NCBI GenBank assembly: GCA_017433825.1
Contig: JAFRGL010000008.1
Coordinates: 78,641-142,640 of the forward strand
DNA: 64,000 bases
Direction: 5' to 3'
From: Eubacterium sp.
GTDB lineage: Bacteria > Bacillota > Clostridia > Lachnospirales > Lachnospiraceae
Shown: one piece after another, positions 8,931-18,083 of the stretch
Numbering within the stretch: the first letter of the stretch is position 1
Layout of the letters: every line of letters begins with the position of its first letter
Notes under the pieces: generated by a model
The model's database searches: none
What the model was told of the DNA's origin: nothing
Seen by the model: only the letters and a program-made list of their open reading frames with translations
Made by a program: the position numbers and the translations under genes

Positions 8931-9698
8931 TTAAAAAGCCCTCCTGTGTATTACTTCATCAGCCAGTGCGCGGTATGCCTCTGCGCCTGCGCTTCTCGGA
9001 TCGTAAATATTTATCGGCAGTCCGTAGCTTGGCGCTTCCGCCAGACGGACATTTCTTGGAATCAATGTTTTATAAATGAAAACATCCAGATTATCCTTTA
9101 CATTTTCCACAACCTGGGCGGAAAGCCTCGTCCGTGTGTCGTACATTGTAAATACGACGCCGTCTATCTTCAGGTCGGGATTCAGACCATTCTGAATCAG
9201 TTCAATGGTATGTGTCAGAAGAGCCAGCCCTTCCAGTGCGTAATATTCGCACTGTGTGGGAATCAGGATATAATCTGCAGCTGTCAGGCCGTTTATTGTC
9301 AGCATGGAAAGTGAGGGCGGACAGTCGATATAAATGTAATCATACTTCTTTTTCAGTCCTTCCAGGGCGTTTTTAAGCCTGTATTCACGGTCCTCCGCGT
9401 CCAGAAGCTCAATTTCCGCTCCGGAAAGGTCTATACTGGAGGGCAGCACGTCCATTTTCGGATATTCCAGGTCCACAATTGCCTCCTGTACGGTACAATC
9501 CCCGATAAGCACATTATAGACGGACTTTTCCACCAGATCCTTTGTCAAACCGATACCGCTGGTCGTATTTCCCTGCGGATCAATATCCACCAGCAATACC
9601 TTTTTGCCTTTTTCGCTTAAGCAGGCGCTTAAGTTAATGGCAGTCGTGGATTTTCCCACACCGCCTTTCTGGTTGGCTACTGCAATTATTCTTCCCAC
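8931..9698 (-). CDS. parA: ParA/Soj chromosome partitioning ATPase
   Basis: A 255-residue ParA-type P-loop ATPase. The deviant Walker A (KGGVGKST, residues 11-18) is preceded by NQ, and switch segments include DIDPQGNTTSGIG and YIDCPPSLSMLT. It works with ParB to segregate origins and, in B. subtilis, to control DnaA. The AGGAGG site (9705-9710) is preceded within 2 bases by an 8-bp hairpin (9712-9738), which could modulate initiation. It is the first gene of parA-parB-DUF4446, and probably serS. The predicted promoter is about 240 bases upstream, next to a parS site. Confidence 0.97.
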   Translation of the reverse strand: MGRIIAVANQKGGVGKSTTAINLSACLSEKGKKVLLVDIDPQGNTTSGIGLTKDLVEKSVYNVLIGDCTVQEAIVDLEYPKMDVLPSSIDLSGAEIELLDAEDREYRLKNALEGLKKKYDYIYIDCPPSLSMLTINGLTAADYILIPTQCEYYALEGLALLTHTIELIQNGLNPDLKIDGVVFTMYDTRTRLSAQVVENVKDNLDVFIYKTLIPRNVRLAEAPSYGLPINIYDPRSAGAEAYRALADEVIHRRAF

Positions 9699-9937
9699 GA
9701 AGATCCTCCTTCCTGCTGATTACGTAAACCTCAGCAGGCATTTCTTTTGCAAATATCTAATTTATCATGTAAAACAGCTTCTGTAAACTAAAATTCTATA
9801 GTTTTTCTGATTATTTTTTGATGATTTACGAGTGTTTCTACACCTTGTGGTTTAGATTAATCCAACCACCAAATGTAGTTTTTAGCGTTTTTTCTGCTTT
9901 ATTTCAGATAAATTATGGTAACTTTCGCTTTTTCTAT

Positions 9938-9965
9938 ATTATAACATGGTTCGGACACACTACAA
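9938..9965 (-). promoter_or_regulatory. Candidate parAB promoter
   Basis: On the minus strand TTGTAG (9960-9965) and TATAAT (9938-9943) are 16 bases apart. A parS site (9974-9989) begins 8 bases upstream of the -35 box, so ParB binding or spreading could affect transcription. The predicted leader is about 230 bases. Confidence 0.55.
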
Positions 9966-9973
9966 CCGTGAAA

Positions 9974-9989
9974 TGTTTCACGTGAAACA
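9974..9989. other. parS site 1
   Basis: The perfect 16-bp palindrome TGTTTCACGTGAAACA extends to a 20-bp palindrome at 9972-9991. It differs by one base from the well-known B. subtilis parS (TGTTCCACGTGAAACA). Confidence 0.95.
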
Positions 9990-10013
9990 TTTTGTGCATT
10001 TCTGACACCGAAG

Positions 10014-10029
10014 TGTTTCACGCGAAACA
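10014..10029. other. parS site 2 (variant)
   Basis: TGTTTCACGCGAAACA has one change from the other copies, at the centre (CGCG instead of CGTG). It lies 6 bases before the first 44-bp DnaA-box repeat. Confidence 0.85.
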
Positions 10030-10035
10030 TTTCAG

Positions 10036-10079
10036 TTATCCACAATTGTAGATACATTGTAGATAACTGCTTCACATAA
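10036..10079. repeat. 44-bp repeat R1 with opposed DnaA boxes
   Basis: It starts with a perfect DnaA box TTATCCACA (10036-10044) and carries the inverted box TGTAGATAA (10059-10067 by base count; one mismatch) starting about 22 bases later. It ends in CTGCTTCACATAA. It aligns without gaps to R2 and R3. Confidence 0.85.
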
Positions 10080-10111
10080 TACCATACAGCTTAGCTTTTT
10101 AAGATTTTCAG

Positions 10112-10127
10112 TGTTTCACGTGAAACA
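10112..10127. other. parS site 3
   Basis: Perfect TGTTTCACGTGAAACA palindrome in the parA-proximal array. Confidence 0.95.
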
Positions 10128-10213
10128 TTTGTTATTAATGACTTTTCTATTGAATACTGAGAACGTAATTACATATGTTTAGCAGTCAGAGATTTTCCAC
10201 AAGAATTCCGGAA

Positions 10214-10257
10214 TTATCCACAATTGTGGAATTGTTGTGGATAACTGCTTCACATAA
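10214..10257. repeat. 44-bp repeat R2 with opposed DnaA boxes
   Basis: A perfect DnaA box TTATCCACA (10214-10222) and a perfect inverted box TGTGGATAA (10236-10244) are 13 bases apart, followed by CTGCTTCACATAA. A further box-like TTTTCCACA lies at 10193-10201. Confidence 0.9.
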
Positions 10258-10293
10258 CTCATATATATATGCTGTTTTACAGATTATAAGTAA

Positions 10294-10309
10294 TGTTTCA
10301 CGTGAAACA
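10294..10309. other. parS site 4
   Basis: Perfect TGTTTCACGTGAAACA palindrome, 7 bases before repeat R3. Confidence 0.95.
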
Positions 10310-10316
10310 TTTCTAA

Positions 10317-10360
10317 TTATCAACAATTGTGGAAATCTTGTGGATAAACGTTTCACATAA
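10317..10360. repeat. 44-bp repeat R3 with opposed DnaA boxes
   Basis: TTATCAACA (10317-10325, one mismatch from a DnaA box) and a perfect inverted box TGTGGATAA (10339-10347) are followed by ACGTTTCACATAA, whose GTTTCAC is a parS half-site. The spacing is identical to R1 and R2. Confidence 0.85.
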
Positions 10361-10393
10361 TGACTGATAATAAGAATTTCCATGAAAACAAAA

Positions 10394-10409
10394 TGTTTCA
10401 CGTGAAACA
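10394..10409. other. parS site 5
   Basis: Perfect TGTTTCACGTGAAACA palindrome closing the array. The AT-rich stretch from 10410 to the promoter at 10543 shows no further structure that I recognise. Confidence 0.95.
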
Positions 10410-10542
10410 TTATACTTCTTATTGTTTACAGAAATTATTTACTCTATCTGGTTTATATTCAGAGGAACTATTCAGGTTTAAATAATTCTTTGGATTTGTA
10501 TTATTTTATGTTAAGCAGGACAAAACTGCCGGAAACAAACTC

Positions 10543-10571
10543 TTGAATAAACCCGGCTTACTCGCTATAAT
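10543..10571 (+). promoter_or_regulatory. Promoter of the GT-C-like membrane protein
   Basis: TTGAAT (10543-10548) and TATAAT (10566-10571) are separated by 17 bases, 41 bases before the chosen ATG. Confidence 0.75.
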
Positions 10572-10612
10572 AGACCGGTATTCAATTATTCCATACAGGG
10601 GAATTGACAGAT

Positions 10613-11959
10613 ATGTCCGAGAAAAATTATAAACTCGTACGGAATCTGGAATTAATCGCGTTTCTGATACTGGCGCTTGTTGCTGCTTACGGCCTGGTAA
10701 TCACCAAAGCGCCCGACGAAGCCATGCGATACCTGATTCCACAGTACATCTTTAATCACGGTAAACTGCCTGTTGGTACCGAACCGGAGGTAATAAACCA
10801 GATCTGGGGCTTCTCCTACGCATTATATCCGTATCTGACATCCCAGATAAGCGTTGTTTTTATGAAAATTGCCTCCGTATTCACTGCGTCACCCCTGGTT
10901 TTGCTGTTTGCAGCCAGGCTGACAAGCGTACTTTCAGGCTTCGGAACCATGATTTTCGCCTTTAAGGCAGGAAAACTGTTCTTCAAGGAAAATGAATTTG
11001 CCTTATTGTTCGGAACCTTTGTTGGCTTCGTTCCGCAGTTTATCTTCCTTTGCAGCTACCAGAACAATGATTGTTTCGCTGTTTTCTGCTCTGCAATCAT
11101 TATTTACTGCTGGGCATATGCTTTAAAGAACGGCTGGAGCATGAAAGTCTGCCTCGGTCTCGGCATCGGCTGCGGTTTGTGTATGCTTTCATATTACAGT
11201 GCTTATATTTACTGCCTTGCTTCCCTGATTCTATACTTTGTAAACCGTGCAATGAAGAAGGAAAAGGGTTCCGATATCTTATTGAAGGCACTTTTCATCA
11301 TTATTATAGCGTTTTTGATTGCCGGTTGGTTCTTTGTACGGAATTACCTGATTCACAACGGCGATTTCCTGGGAAGAAGAACATTAAACGAACTTGCTGA
11401 ACAGTTTGCCATGGAAGGCTTCAAGCCTTCCCAGCTGGCAAATCCGGCGAATATGGGCTTTACTTTCAAGCAGACCTTCATCAGTCTGTACCCCGGGCAG
11501 GTTCTTCGCTGGCCTGTAATTGTTATTTACAGCTTCTTCGGGTGTTTCGGCTACATGGAACACTGGCTCGTAAAGCCGATTTACTTCCTGTATCTGATTC
11601 TCGTGGCTGTTCCGGCAGTTATCTTTATCGTATATATGATTGCCAGGGGAAAGAAGGAAAAACCGTTCTTCATCAGCGGAAAGCTCACTATACTGATGAT
11701 TCTCCTTATCTTCATGAATCTGGGACTGTTCATGTATATGGTTTATTATTCCGACTGGCAGGGACAGGGCCGTTATATGATGCCTTCCTTACTGCCTGTC
11801 ATGCTGATGGCCACCGGGGGTATCCGGGCGATTGCGGGTAAGAAAGCGGACAATAAGCCAAACGGAAGCGTACTGGCGAAAGTAATTATCGTCGTATATT
11901 TCGCATTGTGCGTCTTCAATTACGTGAGATACTTTGCACCGAACTGCCTGCAATTCTGA
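10613..11959 (+). CDS. Polytopic membrane protein, GT-C glycosyltransferase-like (DUF2142/GT39-like)
   Basis: A 448-residue integral membrane protein with about 11-12 hydrophobic helices. After the first helix comes an acidic APDEAMRY motif, the position of the catalytic Asp/Glu in GT-C enzymes that use polyprenyl-phosphate sugars. A late extracytoplasmic DWQGQGRYMMPSLLP segment resembles the QGRY-P signature of DUF2142 and related families. ATG at 10613 is chosen because AGGGGA (10597-10602) is about 10 bases upstream; an in-frame TTG at 10604 would sit only 2 bases from it. It has its own promoter and runs against the flanking minus-strand genes, between parS sites 5 and 6. The sugar and acceptor are unknown. 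Confidence 0.75.
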   Translation: MSEKNYKLVRNLELIAFLILALVAAYGLVITKAPDEAMRYLIPQYIFNHGKLPVGTEPEVINQIWGFSYALYPYLTSQISVVFMKIASVFTASPLVLLFAARLTSVLSGFGTMIFAFKAGKLFFKENEFALLFGTFVGFVPQFIFLCSYQNNDCFAVFCSAIIIYCWAYALKNGWSMKVCLGLGIGCGLCMLSYYSAYIYCLASLILYFVNRAMKKEKGSDILLKALFIIIIAFLIAGWFFVRNYLIHNGDFLGRRTLNELAEQFAMEGFKPSQLANPANMGFTFKQTFISLYPGQVLRWPVIVIYSFFGCFGYMEHWLVKPIYFLYLILVAVPAVIFIVYMIARGKKEKPFFISGKLTILMILLIFMNLGLFMYMVYYSDWQGQGRYMMPSLLPVMLMATGGIRAIAGKKADNKPNGSVLAKVIIVVYFALCVFNYVRYFAPNCLQF

Positions 11960-12002
11960 ATATCTTTGCAGACCACCTGCACTGCATTGAAATTCAGATA
12001 AA

Positions 12003-12018
12003 TGTTTCACGTGAAACA
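12003..12018. other. parS site 6 (separate from the array)
   Basis: Perfect TGTTTCACGTGAAACA, 44 bases after the GT-C-like gene and about 1.6 kb from the main array. It extends to a 20-bp palindrome at 12001-12020. Confidence 0.95.
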
Positions 12019-12035
12019 TTTTTGCTTATGTTAAC

Positions 12036-12073
12036 AAAAAGCATCCGGCTGATTTCCGGCCGGATGCTTTTTT
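12036..12073 (+). terminator. Terminator after the GT-C-like gene
   Basis: The stem GCATCCGG (12041-12048) pairs with CCGGATGC (12060-12067) and is followed by T6 (12068-12073); an A-run precedes the stem. Confidence 0.9.
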
Positions 12074-12124
12074 ATTTCTATATCTGTGACGATTTGATAT
12101 TGTTATCAGCCGGAACATTTCACT

Positions 12125-12166
12125 GCAGAAAAAGATGCCGGGCTCATCAACTGAACCCGGCATCTT
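12125..12166 (-). terminator. Terminator after the flavin reductase-like gene
   Basis: An 11-bp perfect stem (12132-12142 with 12156-12166) is followed on the minus strand by a T-run. It faces the convergent terminator at 12036-12073. Confidence 0.85.
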
Positions 12167-12247
12167 AAATCATGATGACGACGTCGTCCTGGTTTACATA
12201 ACATGATTTACATAATTATGTTTACATAATCCGCTAACCTGTCCCGG

Positions 12248-13828
12248 TTATGACTCCCCGTTGGCGATGGTTTCAGCCGCCTGGCGTCCCCATGTAAGGC
12301 AGCGTCCGTGGCTGTTGCCGTTGAAGAGCAGCGGGTAGTCCACGCCGTACAGACCGCCGGCAATCATGCCTACGGCAAGAAGTCCGGGAATCGGCTTGTA
12401 GTCCGCGTCAAGCACGTGCAGCTTCACGTCGGTGTTTACACCGCCGAACACATCCAGCATGCTCGGTCCGAATTTCAGCGCATAGTAAGGCGGTTTGGTG
12501 ATCGGCGTCAGAAGGGCAGTACGTTTGCCGTAATCCTCGTCATTCTGCTGCTCATACATCTTATTGTAACGGGCAACCGTAGCAAGGAAGGTATCCACCG
12601 GAACATCCATCTGTTCGGCCAGCTCTTCCAGGGTATCCGCCTTGCAGCAAAGACCGTTCTGCACATAGTTGTCGATGGCCTGTATGATTTCATTGCCGTC
12701 TTCCTCTTCCTTCCAGGGGTCGCCGTACATGGCCATCAGGGGCTGTACGAACTGGCCGCCGTTAATCGGGGAGAGATAACGCACCTGATCTGCCCATCTG
12801 GCATCGAAAACCGACCATGCCCACTGGCCTCTCGGCTGCTGCGCAGTCCTGATGGCTTTCGCCTGTACCCAGGTATCCTCATTCATGTAACGTCTGCCCT
12901 CGCGGTTTACATGCAGGAAGAAGAAGGTATACATGGAATACGCAATCAGGTGCATGGAGAGCGCCCAGTCATGCTGTTCGTATTCCGCGCCGGCCCAGTA
13001 AGCCATCTTGTGGCCATCACCGGTATTCAGGCCGGCAGGATAGTAGCCGTTGTGCTCGGGAACCAGTCCCAGCGGCGCGAAGTATTTCATCATTTCACGG
13101 TCGGCACCGATATCGCCAGTGGCGAGAACCACGGCCTTTTTGCCCACATACCTGCGGTATACGCCGTCCTTGTCCTGGGCAATAAAGGAAACCACGCGGC
13201 CGTTTTCATCTTTTTCCAGATATTTCGCCACGGTTTTGCGGTCGATGCGCTGTCCGGCGTCGCGGATGACCTTATCCAGGATTTCCACCATCAGCAGTGC
13301 GCCGCCTTTGTATTTGTAGGTATTGTAGCCCGGTTTCTGCACCACTACATGCGTGCCCGGATATTCGGTGAAATCCGGTCCTTTGTAGTAGCCGCCGAAA
13401 AGCTTTGCCTCAACGGCTTCGCCGCCGGTCTCCAGCAGCCATTCAAACGCGGCTTCACTTTTGTTTACATAAAGCCAGAGCAGATCTTCATTGACACGGC
13501 TGCCGCAGATGCGCATCCAGTCCCTGGCGAACTGTCTCTTGTCAATATATACGCCGTTGTCGCGCTGGCACTGGCTGCCGACAGAAGCAACATGGGCGCC
13601 GTGGGCTACCAGGCCGCCGGATTTCTCCGCAACCACTACCGTCTGCCCCAGCTGTACGCAGCGGGCACCGGTGGCAAGGCCGGAGATGCCTCCGCCGATA
13701 ATAGCCACATCGGCTTCCACGGTTTCCGCAATCAGGCTTTCGTCAATCTTCGGCGGCGGGGTGCCCCAGGGATACCGCGCGGCTCTTGCTTCCGGGGTGG
13801 AATAATCTTCTTTTTCAATAAAATGCAT
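12248..13828 (-). CDS. FAD-dependent fumarate reductase-like flavoprotein
   Basis: A 526-residue protein of the FAD_binding_2 superfamily (fumarate/urocanate/enoate reductase flavoproteins). The Rossmann FAD motif is VAIIGGGISGLATG near residue 41, a central VVLATGDIG segment precedes the capping domain, and the C-terminal GGLYGVDYPLLFNGNSHGRCLTWGRQAAE closes the FAD domain. No signal peptide, FMN-binding domain or heme motif is present, so it is a cytoplasmic single-subunit type. It could reduce an activated C=C bond or act as a dehydrogenase; the substrate is unclear. A GGAGGAG site precedes the ATG. It has its own terminator and is not part of the rsmG operon. Confidence 0.82.
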   Translation of the reverse strand: MHFIEKEDYSTPEARAARYPWGTPPPKIDESLIAETVEADVAIIGGGISGLATGARCVQLGQTVVVAEKSGGLVAHGAHVASVGSQCQRDNGVYIDKRQFARDWMRICGSRVNEDLLWLYVNKSEAAFEWLLETGGEAVEAKLFGGYYKGPDFTEYPGTHVVVQKPGYNTYKYKGGALLMVEILDKVIRDAGQRIDRKTVAKYLEKDENGRVVSFIAQDKDGVYRRYVGKKAVVLATGDIGADREMMKYFAPLGLVPEHNGYYPAGLNTGDGHKMAYWAGAEYEQHDWALSMHLIAYSMYTFFFLHVNREGRRYMNEDTWVQAKAIRTAQQPRGQWAWSVFDARWADQVRYLSPINGGQFVQPLMAMYGDPWKEEEDGNEIIQAIDNYVQNGLCCKADTLEELAEQMDVPVDTFLATVARYNKMYEQQNDEDYGKRTALLTPITKPPYYALKFGPSMLDVFGGVNTDVKLHVLDADYKPIPGLLAVGMIAGGLYGVDYPLLFNGNSHGRCLTWGRQAAETIANGES

Positions 13829-13988
13829 GAATTCTCCTCCTTATAATTCCTTCTATGCAATTAACAAAACAAAAGATACACAAAAGCCTTTTCAAAAGAC
13901 TTCCATGTATCTTCAATATAGCAAAATATCATTAAATTGTAAACAGCGCAGCCGCGGTCTGTTGGCAGTTCCCGCAGCCCGCAGCCGT

Positions 13989-14717
13989 TTATTTTTTCTT
14001 TTCCAGAGGCTTTTTCTCCGGCGTACCTGCCTTCCTCGGATACACTGCCGGCGTGGCTTTCTCTTTCCGTATAAGACAGAAGGTTCTGGAAAGAGGGGAG
14101 GGGCCGAAGGTTAAGTCCGCCGTCTTTTCGATGCGGCCGCCCAGGACCTTTACAGCGTATTCCGCGTCTTTTATTTCCGCGCTGCTTTCCGATGCCTTAT
14201 ACGCGGCAAAGAGCCCGCCTTCCCTTATAAAAGGCAGGCAGTATTCCGAAAGTACGGACAGCTTTGCCACGGCGCGGGAGACTGCCAGATCGAATTTTTC
14301 CCGGTATTCCGGCTTCCTTGCCAAATCCTCAGCACGGCCGTGGACAGCAGTGATATCGGTTAACATAATTTCGTCAATCACCCTCTGCAGGAAGCCCACC
14401 CGCTTGGCCAGGGAATCGGCCAGTGTAACCTCAAGATGGGGGAAAAGTATCTTCAAAGGAATGCCCGGAAATCCGGCGCCGGTACCCACGTCAATGACCG
14501 TACGGACCCCTGTCAGGTCAGCTGCGGCAGCCAGGGCCAGGCTGTCCAGAAAATGCTTTTCCGCAATGCCTTCCGCGTCTGTAATTGCCGTCAGGTTCAT
14601 GACTTTATTGGTTTCAGCCAGAAGGTCCGCATATTTTTCCAGCTGTTCGAACTGCCTGTCGTCTGCAGTGATATGCCAGCCGGTTAATGTGTCTTCCAGC
14701 AAATGCCGCAGTTTCAT
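13989..14717 (-). CDS. rsmG: 16S rRNA (guanine-527 N7)-methyltransferase
   Basis: A 242-residue SAM-dependent methyltransferase. Motif I is VIDVGTGAGFPGIPLKI (about residues 69-85), with the AVSRAVAKL region characteristic of RsmG further on. It methylates G527 of 16S rRNA. It starts directly after the mnmG stop with no spacer, the classic gidA-gidB arrangement next to the origin. The C-terminus has a short extension ending in a Lys-rich tail. Confidence 0.95.
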   Translation of the reverse strand: MKLRHLLEDTLTGWHITADDRQFEQLEKYADLLAETNKVMNLTAITDAEGIAEKHFLDSLALAAAADLTGVRTVIDVGTGAGFPGIPLKILFPHLEVTLADSLAKRVGFLQRVIDEIMLTDITAVHGRAEDLARKPEYREKFDLAVSRAVAKLSVLSEYCLPFIREGGLFAAYKASESSAEIKDAEYAVKVLGGRIEKTADLTFGPSPLSRTFCLIRKEKATPAVYPRKAGTPEKKPLEKKK

Positions 14718-16607
14718 TTAAGTATCCTTTCTGTACTTACCGGTAATATAAACCGTCAGCACGGAAATATCCGCCGGGCTGATACCCTGAATCCGGGATG
14801 CCTGACCGATGCTGGCAGGGCGGTAGGCTTTCAGTTTCTGCCTTGCTTCCAGCCTGAGGCTTCCCACCTTGTCGTAATCGATATCTTCCGGAATCATCTT
14901 AGTTTCCAGCTTCTTGAACTGCTCTACCTGACGCATCTGGCGGTTGATGTAGCCTTCGTATTTAATCTGGATATTAACCTGTTCGGCGGTATCCCTGGGC
15001 AGTACCGGCCGGTTTTCATCCAGAGGCGCGATGATTTCGTAGGAAAGCTCCGGCCTCTTTATAAGGTCAGCCAGCGAACAGCCGCCTTTTAAAGGCGCGG
15101 TGCCGTATGATTCCAGCAGTCTGTTTACACTTTCCGTTTCCCCCACGAACGTGGAAGAGAGGCGTTCGGTTTCCTCCGCAATCTGTTTTTCCTTCAGAAG
15201 TGTTTTTTCATAGTCTTCGTCGCTTACCAGGCCGACTTCATGTCCGTATTTGCGAAGCCGCAGGTCCGCGTTGTCCTGGCGCAGCAGAAGGCGGTATTCC
15301 GCCCGGCTGGTCATCATCCTGTAGGGCTCCTTCGTCTCCTTGGTCAGAAGGTCGTCAATCAGCACGCCGATGTAAGCTTCGGAACGCTTCAGTACGAGAG
15401 GCTTTCTTCCCTTTATCTTCATAGCCGCGTTGATGCCGGCGATAATGCCCTGGGCTGCCGCTTCTTCATAGCCGGAGCTGCCGTTGGACTGGCCGGCGGA
15501 AAACAGGCCTTTGATATTCTTGAATTCCAGGGAGGAGGAGAGCTGTATCGGATTAATGCAGTCATACTCGATGGCGTAGGCATTTTTCACGATATGCGCG
15601 TTTTCCAGTCCCGGTACGGTGCGGTACATGGCGTACTGCACGTCCTCCGGCAGGGAAGAAGACATGCCGGACAGGTACATTTCATTGGTAAACAGGCCTT
15701 CCGGCTCGATAAATACCTGATGCCTGGTTTTTTCCGGGAATTTCATGACCTTGTCTTCGATGGAAGGGCAGTACCTGGGGCCGGTGCCTTTGATGGCGCC
15801 GGAATACAGGGGTGAACGGTCGATATTTGCCCGGATGATTTCATGGGTTTTCTCGTTGGTGTAGGTCAGCCAGCAGGAAACCTGCTCGATTTCCATATTC
15901 TCCGGGTCGGAAGAGAAGGAGAAGGGCACCACCGGGGTATCCCCTTTCTGTTCCTCCATTTTGGAGAAATCAATGGTCCTTTTGTCCACACGGGCCGGCG
16001 TACCGGTCTTGAAACGCAGGATTTCGATGCCGTTTTTCATCAGGGAATCCGTCAGGTGGTTTGCGGCCATCAGTCCGTTCGGACCGGTGTAATTGCGCAC
16101 TTCACCGTAGATACAGCAGGCGTTCAGGTAGACGCCGGTGCAAAGAATTACCGCCGACGTATGATAAACCGCGCCGCTTACGGTTTTCACGCCCTTGCAG
16201 ACGCCGTCTTCCACGATAAGCTCGCTGACTTCCGCCTGCTTCAGACACAAGTTCTCCGTGTTTTCCAGAACCTTGCGCATGCTGCGGGAATATTCGCTTT
16301 TGTCTGCCTGCGCCCTTAAGGAATGCACGGCCGGGCCTTTTGACATGTTCAGCATCCGGGACTGGATGAAGGTTTTGTCGATATTCCTGCCCATTTCACC
16401 GCCCAGGGCGTCCACTTCCCTTACGAGATGGCCTTTTGACGTGCCGCCGATATTCGGATTGCAGGGCATGAAAGCCACGTTGTCGGTGCTTACCGTGAAA
16501 AGTATGGTGGAAAGCCCCAGCCTTGCGCATGCAAGGGCGGCCTCGCAGCCCGCATGGCCCGCGCCGATGACCGCGGCATCGTAGGTTTCTTCTATCGTCT
16601 GAATCAT
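14718..16607 (-). CDS. mnmG: tRNA U34 carboxymethylaminomethyl-modifying enzyme MnmG (GidA)
   Basis: A 629-residue FAD protein that, with MnmE, builds cmnm5U34 on tRNA anticodons. The FAD motif [19 protein letters not shown] is near residues 12-30, and the family signature [12 protein letters not shown] and a C-terminal MnmE-binding helical domain ([17 protein letters not shown] onwards) are present. The length is typical. It sits 19 bases after mnmE and abuts rsmG, forming mnmE-mnmG-rsmG. Confidence 0.97.
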   Translation of the reverse strand: MIQTIEETYDAAVIGAGHAGCEAALACARLGLSTILFTVSTDNVAFMPCNPNIGGTSKGHLVREVDALGGEMGRNIDKTFIQSRMLNMSKGPAVHSLRAQADKSEYSRSMRKVLENTENLCLKQAEVSELIVEDGVCKGVKTVSGAVYHTSAVILCTGVYLNACCIYGEVRNYTGPNGLMAANHLTDSLMKNGIEILRFKTGTPARVDKRTIDFSKMEEQKGDTPVVPFSFSSDPENMEIEQVSCWLTYTNEKTHEIIRANIDRSPLYSGAIKGTGPRYCPSIEDKVMKFPEKTRHQVFIEPEGLFTNEMYLSGMSSSLPEDVQYAMYRTVPGLENAHIVKNAYAIEYDCINPIQLSSSLEFKNIKGLFSAGQSNGSSGYEEAAAQGIIAGINAAMKIKGRKPLVLKRSEAYIGVLIDDLLTKETKEPYRMMTSRAEYRLLLRQDNADLRLRKYGHEVGLVSDEDYEKTLLKEKQIAEETERLSSTFVGETESVNRLLESYGTAPLKGGCSLADLIKRPELSYEIIAPLDENRPVLPRDTAEQVNIQIKYEGYINRQMRQVEQFKKLETKMIPEDIDYDKVGSLRLEARQKLKAYRPASIGQASRIQGISPADISVLTVYITGKYRKDT

Positions 16608-16626
16608 TTGTTTCCTCTGTTCTAAC

Positions 16627-18012
16627 TTATTTTCCGGTGCAGAATTTGCTGAAAATCTCGTCCACCAGGTCTTCGGACAGATTTCCGCCCAGTATCATAT
16701 CCAGCGCGTCCAGCGCACCGTACAGGTCTATGGACAGGAAATCCTCCGGCATGCCGTTTGCAATGCTTTCTTCCACGTTTTCAAGGCTTTCCTCAGCCGA
16801 AAAGAGGGCATTCCTGTGCCTGAGGTTGGTGATGACCACTTCTTCGTTGAAAGACAGGCTTCCTTCAAAGAAAAGCTTTGTTATCGTCTCTTTTAAGGTG
16901 TCCAGGCCCTCCCCGGTTTTCGCGGAAACGGCAATCACCGGGAAATCCTTTCGGTTTTCCAGGGCTTCCGGGATTTTAAAGTCCTCCAGGTCGGTTTTAT
17001 TGACCAGGATAATGGCTTTTTTACCCCTGATAAGAGAAAGTATTTCCCTGTCATTTTCGTCAAGGCTTCCGGTGCCGTCATAAACGTACAGAATCAAATC
17101 CGCGTCATCCGCATTGCTTTTTGCCATGTCAACGCCGATTCTTTCCACCTCATTGTCCGCGCTGCGGATGCCGGCAGTATCCAGAATCCGCAAAGCAATA
17201 CCGGAAAGCTGGATGGTTTCCTCAATAACGTCGCGGGTGGTGCCGGGAATATCGGTAACGATGGCCCGTTGTTTGCCCGTAACGGCATTTAACAGGGAGG
17301 ACTTTCCCGCGTTCGGTTTGCCTAAGATGACGGTTTTAATACCTTCCCCGATGAATTTTCCCTTGTCAAAGCTGGCAATCAGTTTTTCTATTTCTTCCTT
17401 CTGCCGGGATACGACGCCGGAAATCCGCTCTGTATAGCCGTCCAGGTCATAATGCTCCGGGTCATCCAGGGCAGATTCAATATAAGCCAGCTCGTACAGA
17501 AGCGCTTCCCGGATACGGCTGATTTTGTCTTTTAAGGAGCCGGAAAGCTGGCTTAAGGAGCTTTCCAGGGCATATTCGCTTTTCGCGGAAATCACGTCCA
17601 TAACGGCTTCCGCCTGGCTCATGTCAATCCTGCCGTTTAAGAATGCCCTTTTGGTAAATTCACCGGGTTCTGCAATCCTTGCGCCTTCCGCCAGGGCAGC
17701 TTCCAGCACCCTGCGCACAGCAATCACACCGCCGTGACAGTCGATTTCCACCGTGTCGTCGCCGGTGTAGGAGTGGGGTGCGCGCAGAACGATACACAGT
17801 ACCTCGTCCAGTTTTTTCCCTTCGTGGACAATCCACCCGTAATGAACGGTATTGCCCTTCTGGTCAGCCAGTTTTTTATCTTTTACGCCGCGGTAGAGCC
17901 GGTCGGCCACCGCAAAGGCGTCTTTTCCGCTGATTCTTACGATACCGATGCCGGAAGGCGCCGCACTGGTGCTGATGGCGGCAATGGTATCCTCTGTCGT
18001 GTCAATTCTCAT
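16627..18012 (-). CDS. mnmE: tRNA modification GTPase MnmE (TrmE)
   Basis: A 461-residue GTPase. The N-terminal folate-binding domain ([22 protein letters not shown]) is followed by helices and an inserted G domain: P-loop [13 protein letters not shown] (G3) and NKTD (G4). The C-terminus ends FCTGK with the functional Cys of the C(I/L/T)GK motif. It is the partner of MnmG directly downstream. Confidence 0.97.
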   Translation of the reverse strand: MRIDTTEDTIAAISTSAAPSGIGIVRISGKDAFAVADRLYRGVKDKKLADQKGNTVHYGWIVHEGKKLDEVLCIVLRAPHSYTGDDTVEIDCHGGVIAVRRVLEAALAEGARIAEPGEFTKRAFLNGRIDMSQAEAVMDVISAKSEYALESSLSQLSGSLKDKISRIREALLYELAYIESALDDPEHYDLDGYTERISGVVSRQKEEIEKLIASFDKGKFIGEGIKTVILGKPNAGKSSLLNAVTGKQRAIVTDIPGTTRDVIEETIQLSGIALRILDTAGIRSADNEVERIGVDMAKSNADDADLILYVYDGTGSLDENDREILSLIRGKKAIILVNKTDLEDFKIPEALENRKDFPVIAVSAKTGEGLDTLKETITKLFFEGSLSFNEEVVITNLRHRNALFSAEESLENVEESIANGMPEDFLSIDLYGALDALDMILGGNLSEDLVDEIFSKFCTGK

Positions 18013-18083
18013 CTTTTTTTATAAAACGACCCACGAAGCGTCTTCCCTGTACGGTGCAGCGCTTTCGCGGGTCTTTTTCTTGA

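Noticed and set aside
9972-10409. CRISPR array
   Set aside because: The repeats are palindromic parS sites and 44-bp DnaA-box units at uneven spacing, with no cas genes in the window.
10175-10410. Short open frames on both strands in the parS array
   Set aside because: They are built from the parS palindromes and DnaA-box repeats, lack ribosome sites and read the same repeats in both directions.
12308-13846. Long plus-strand open frame opposite the flavin reductase-like gene
   Set aside because: It is the antisense of a well-conserved FAD protein; the composition creates a long open frame, and there is no ribosome site or recognisable domain.
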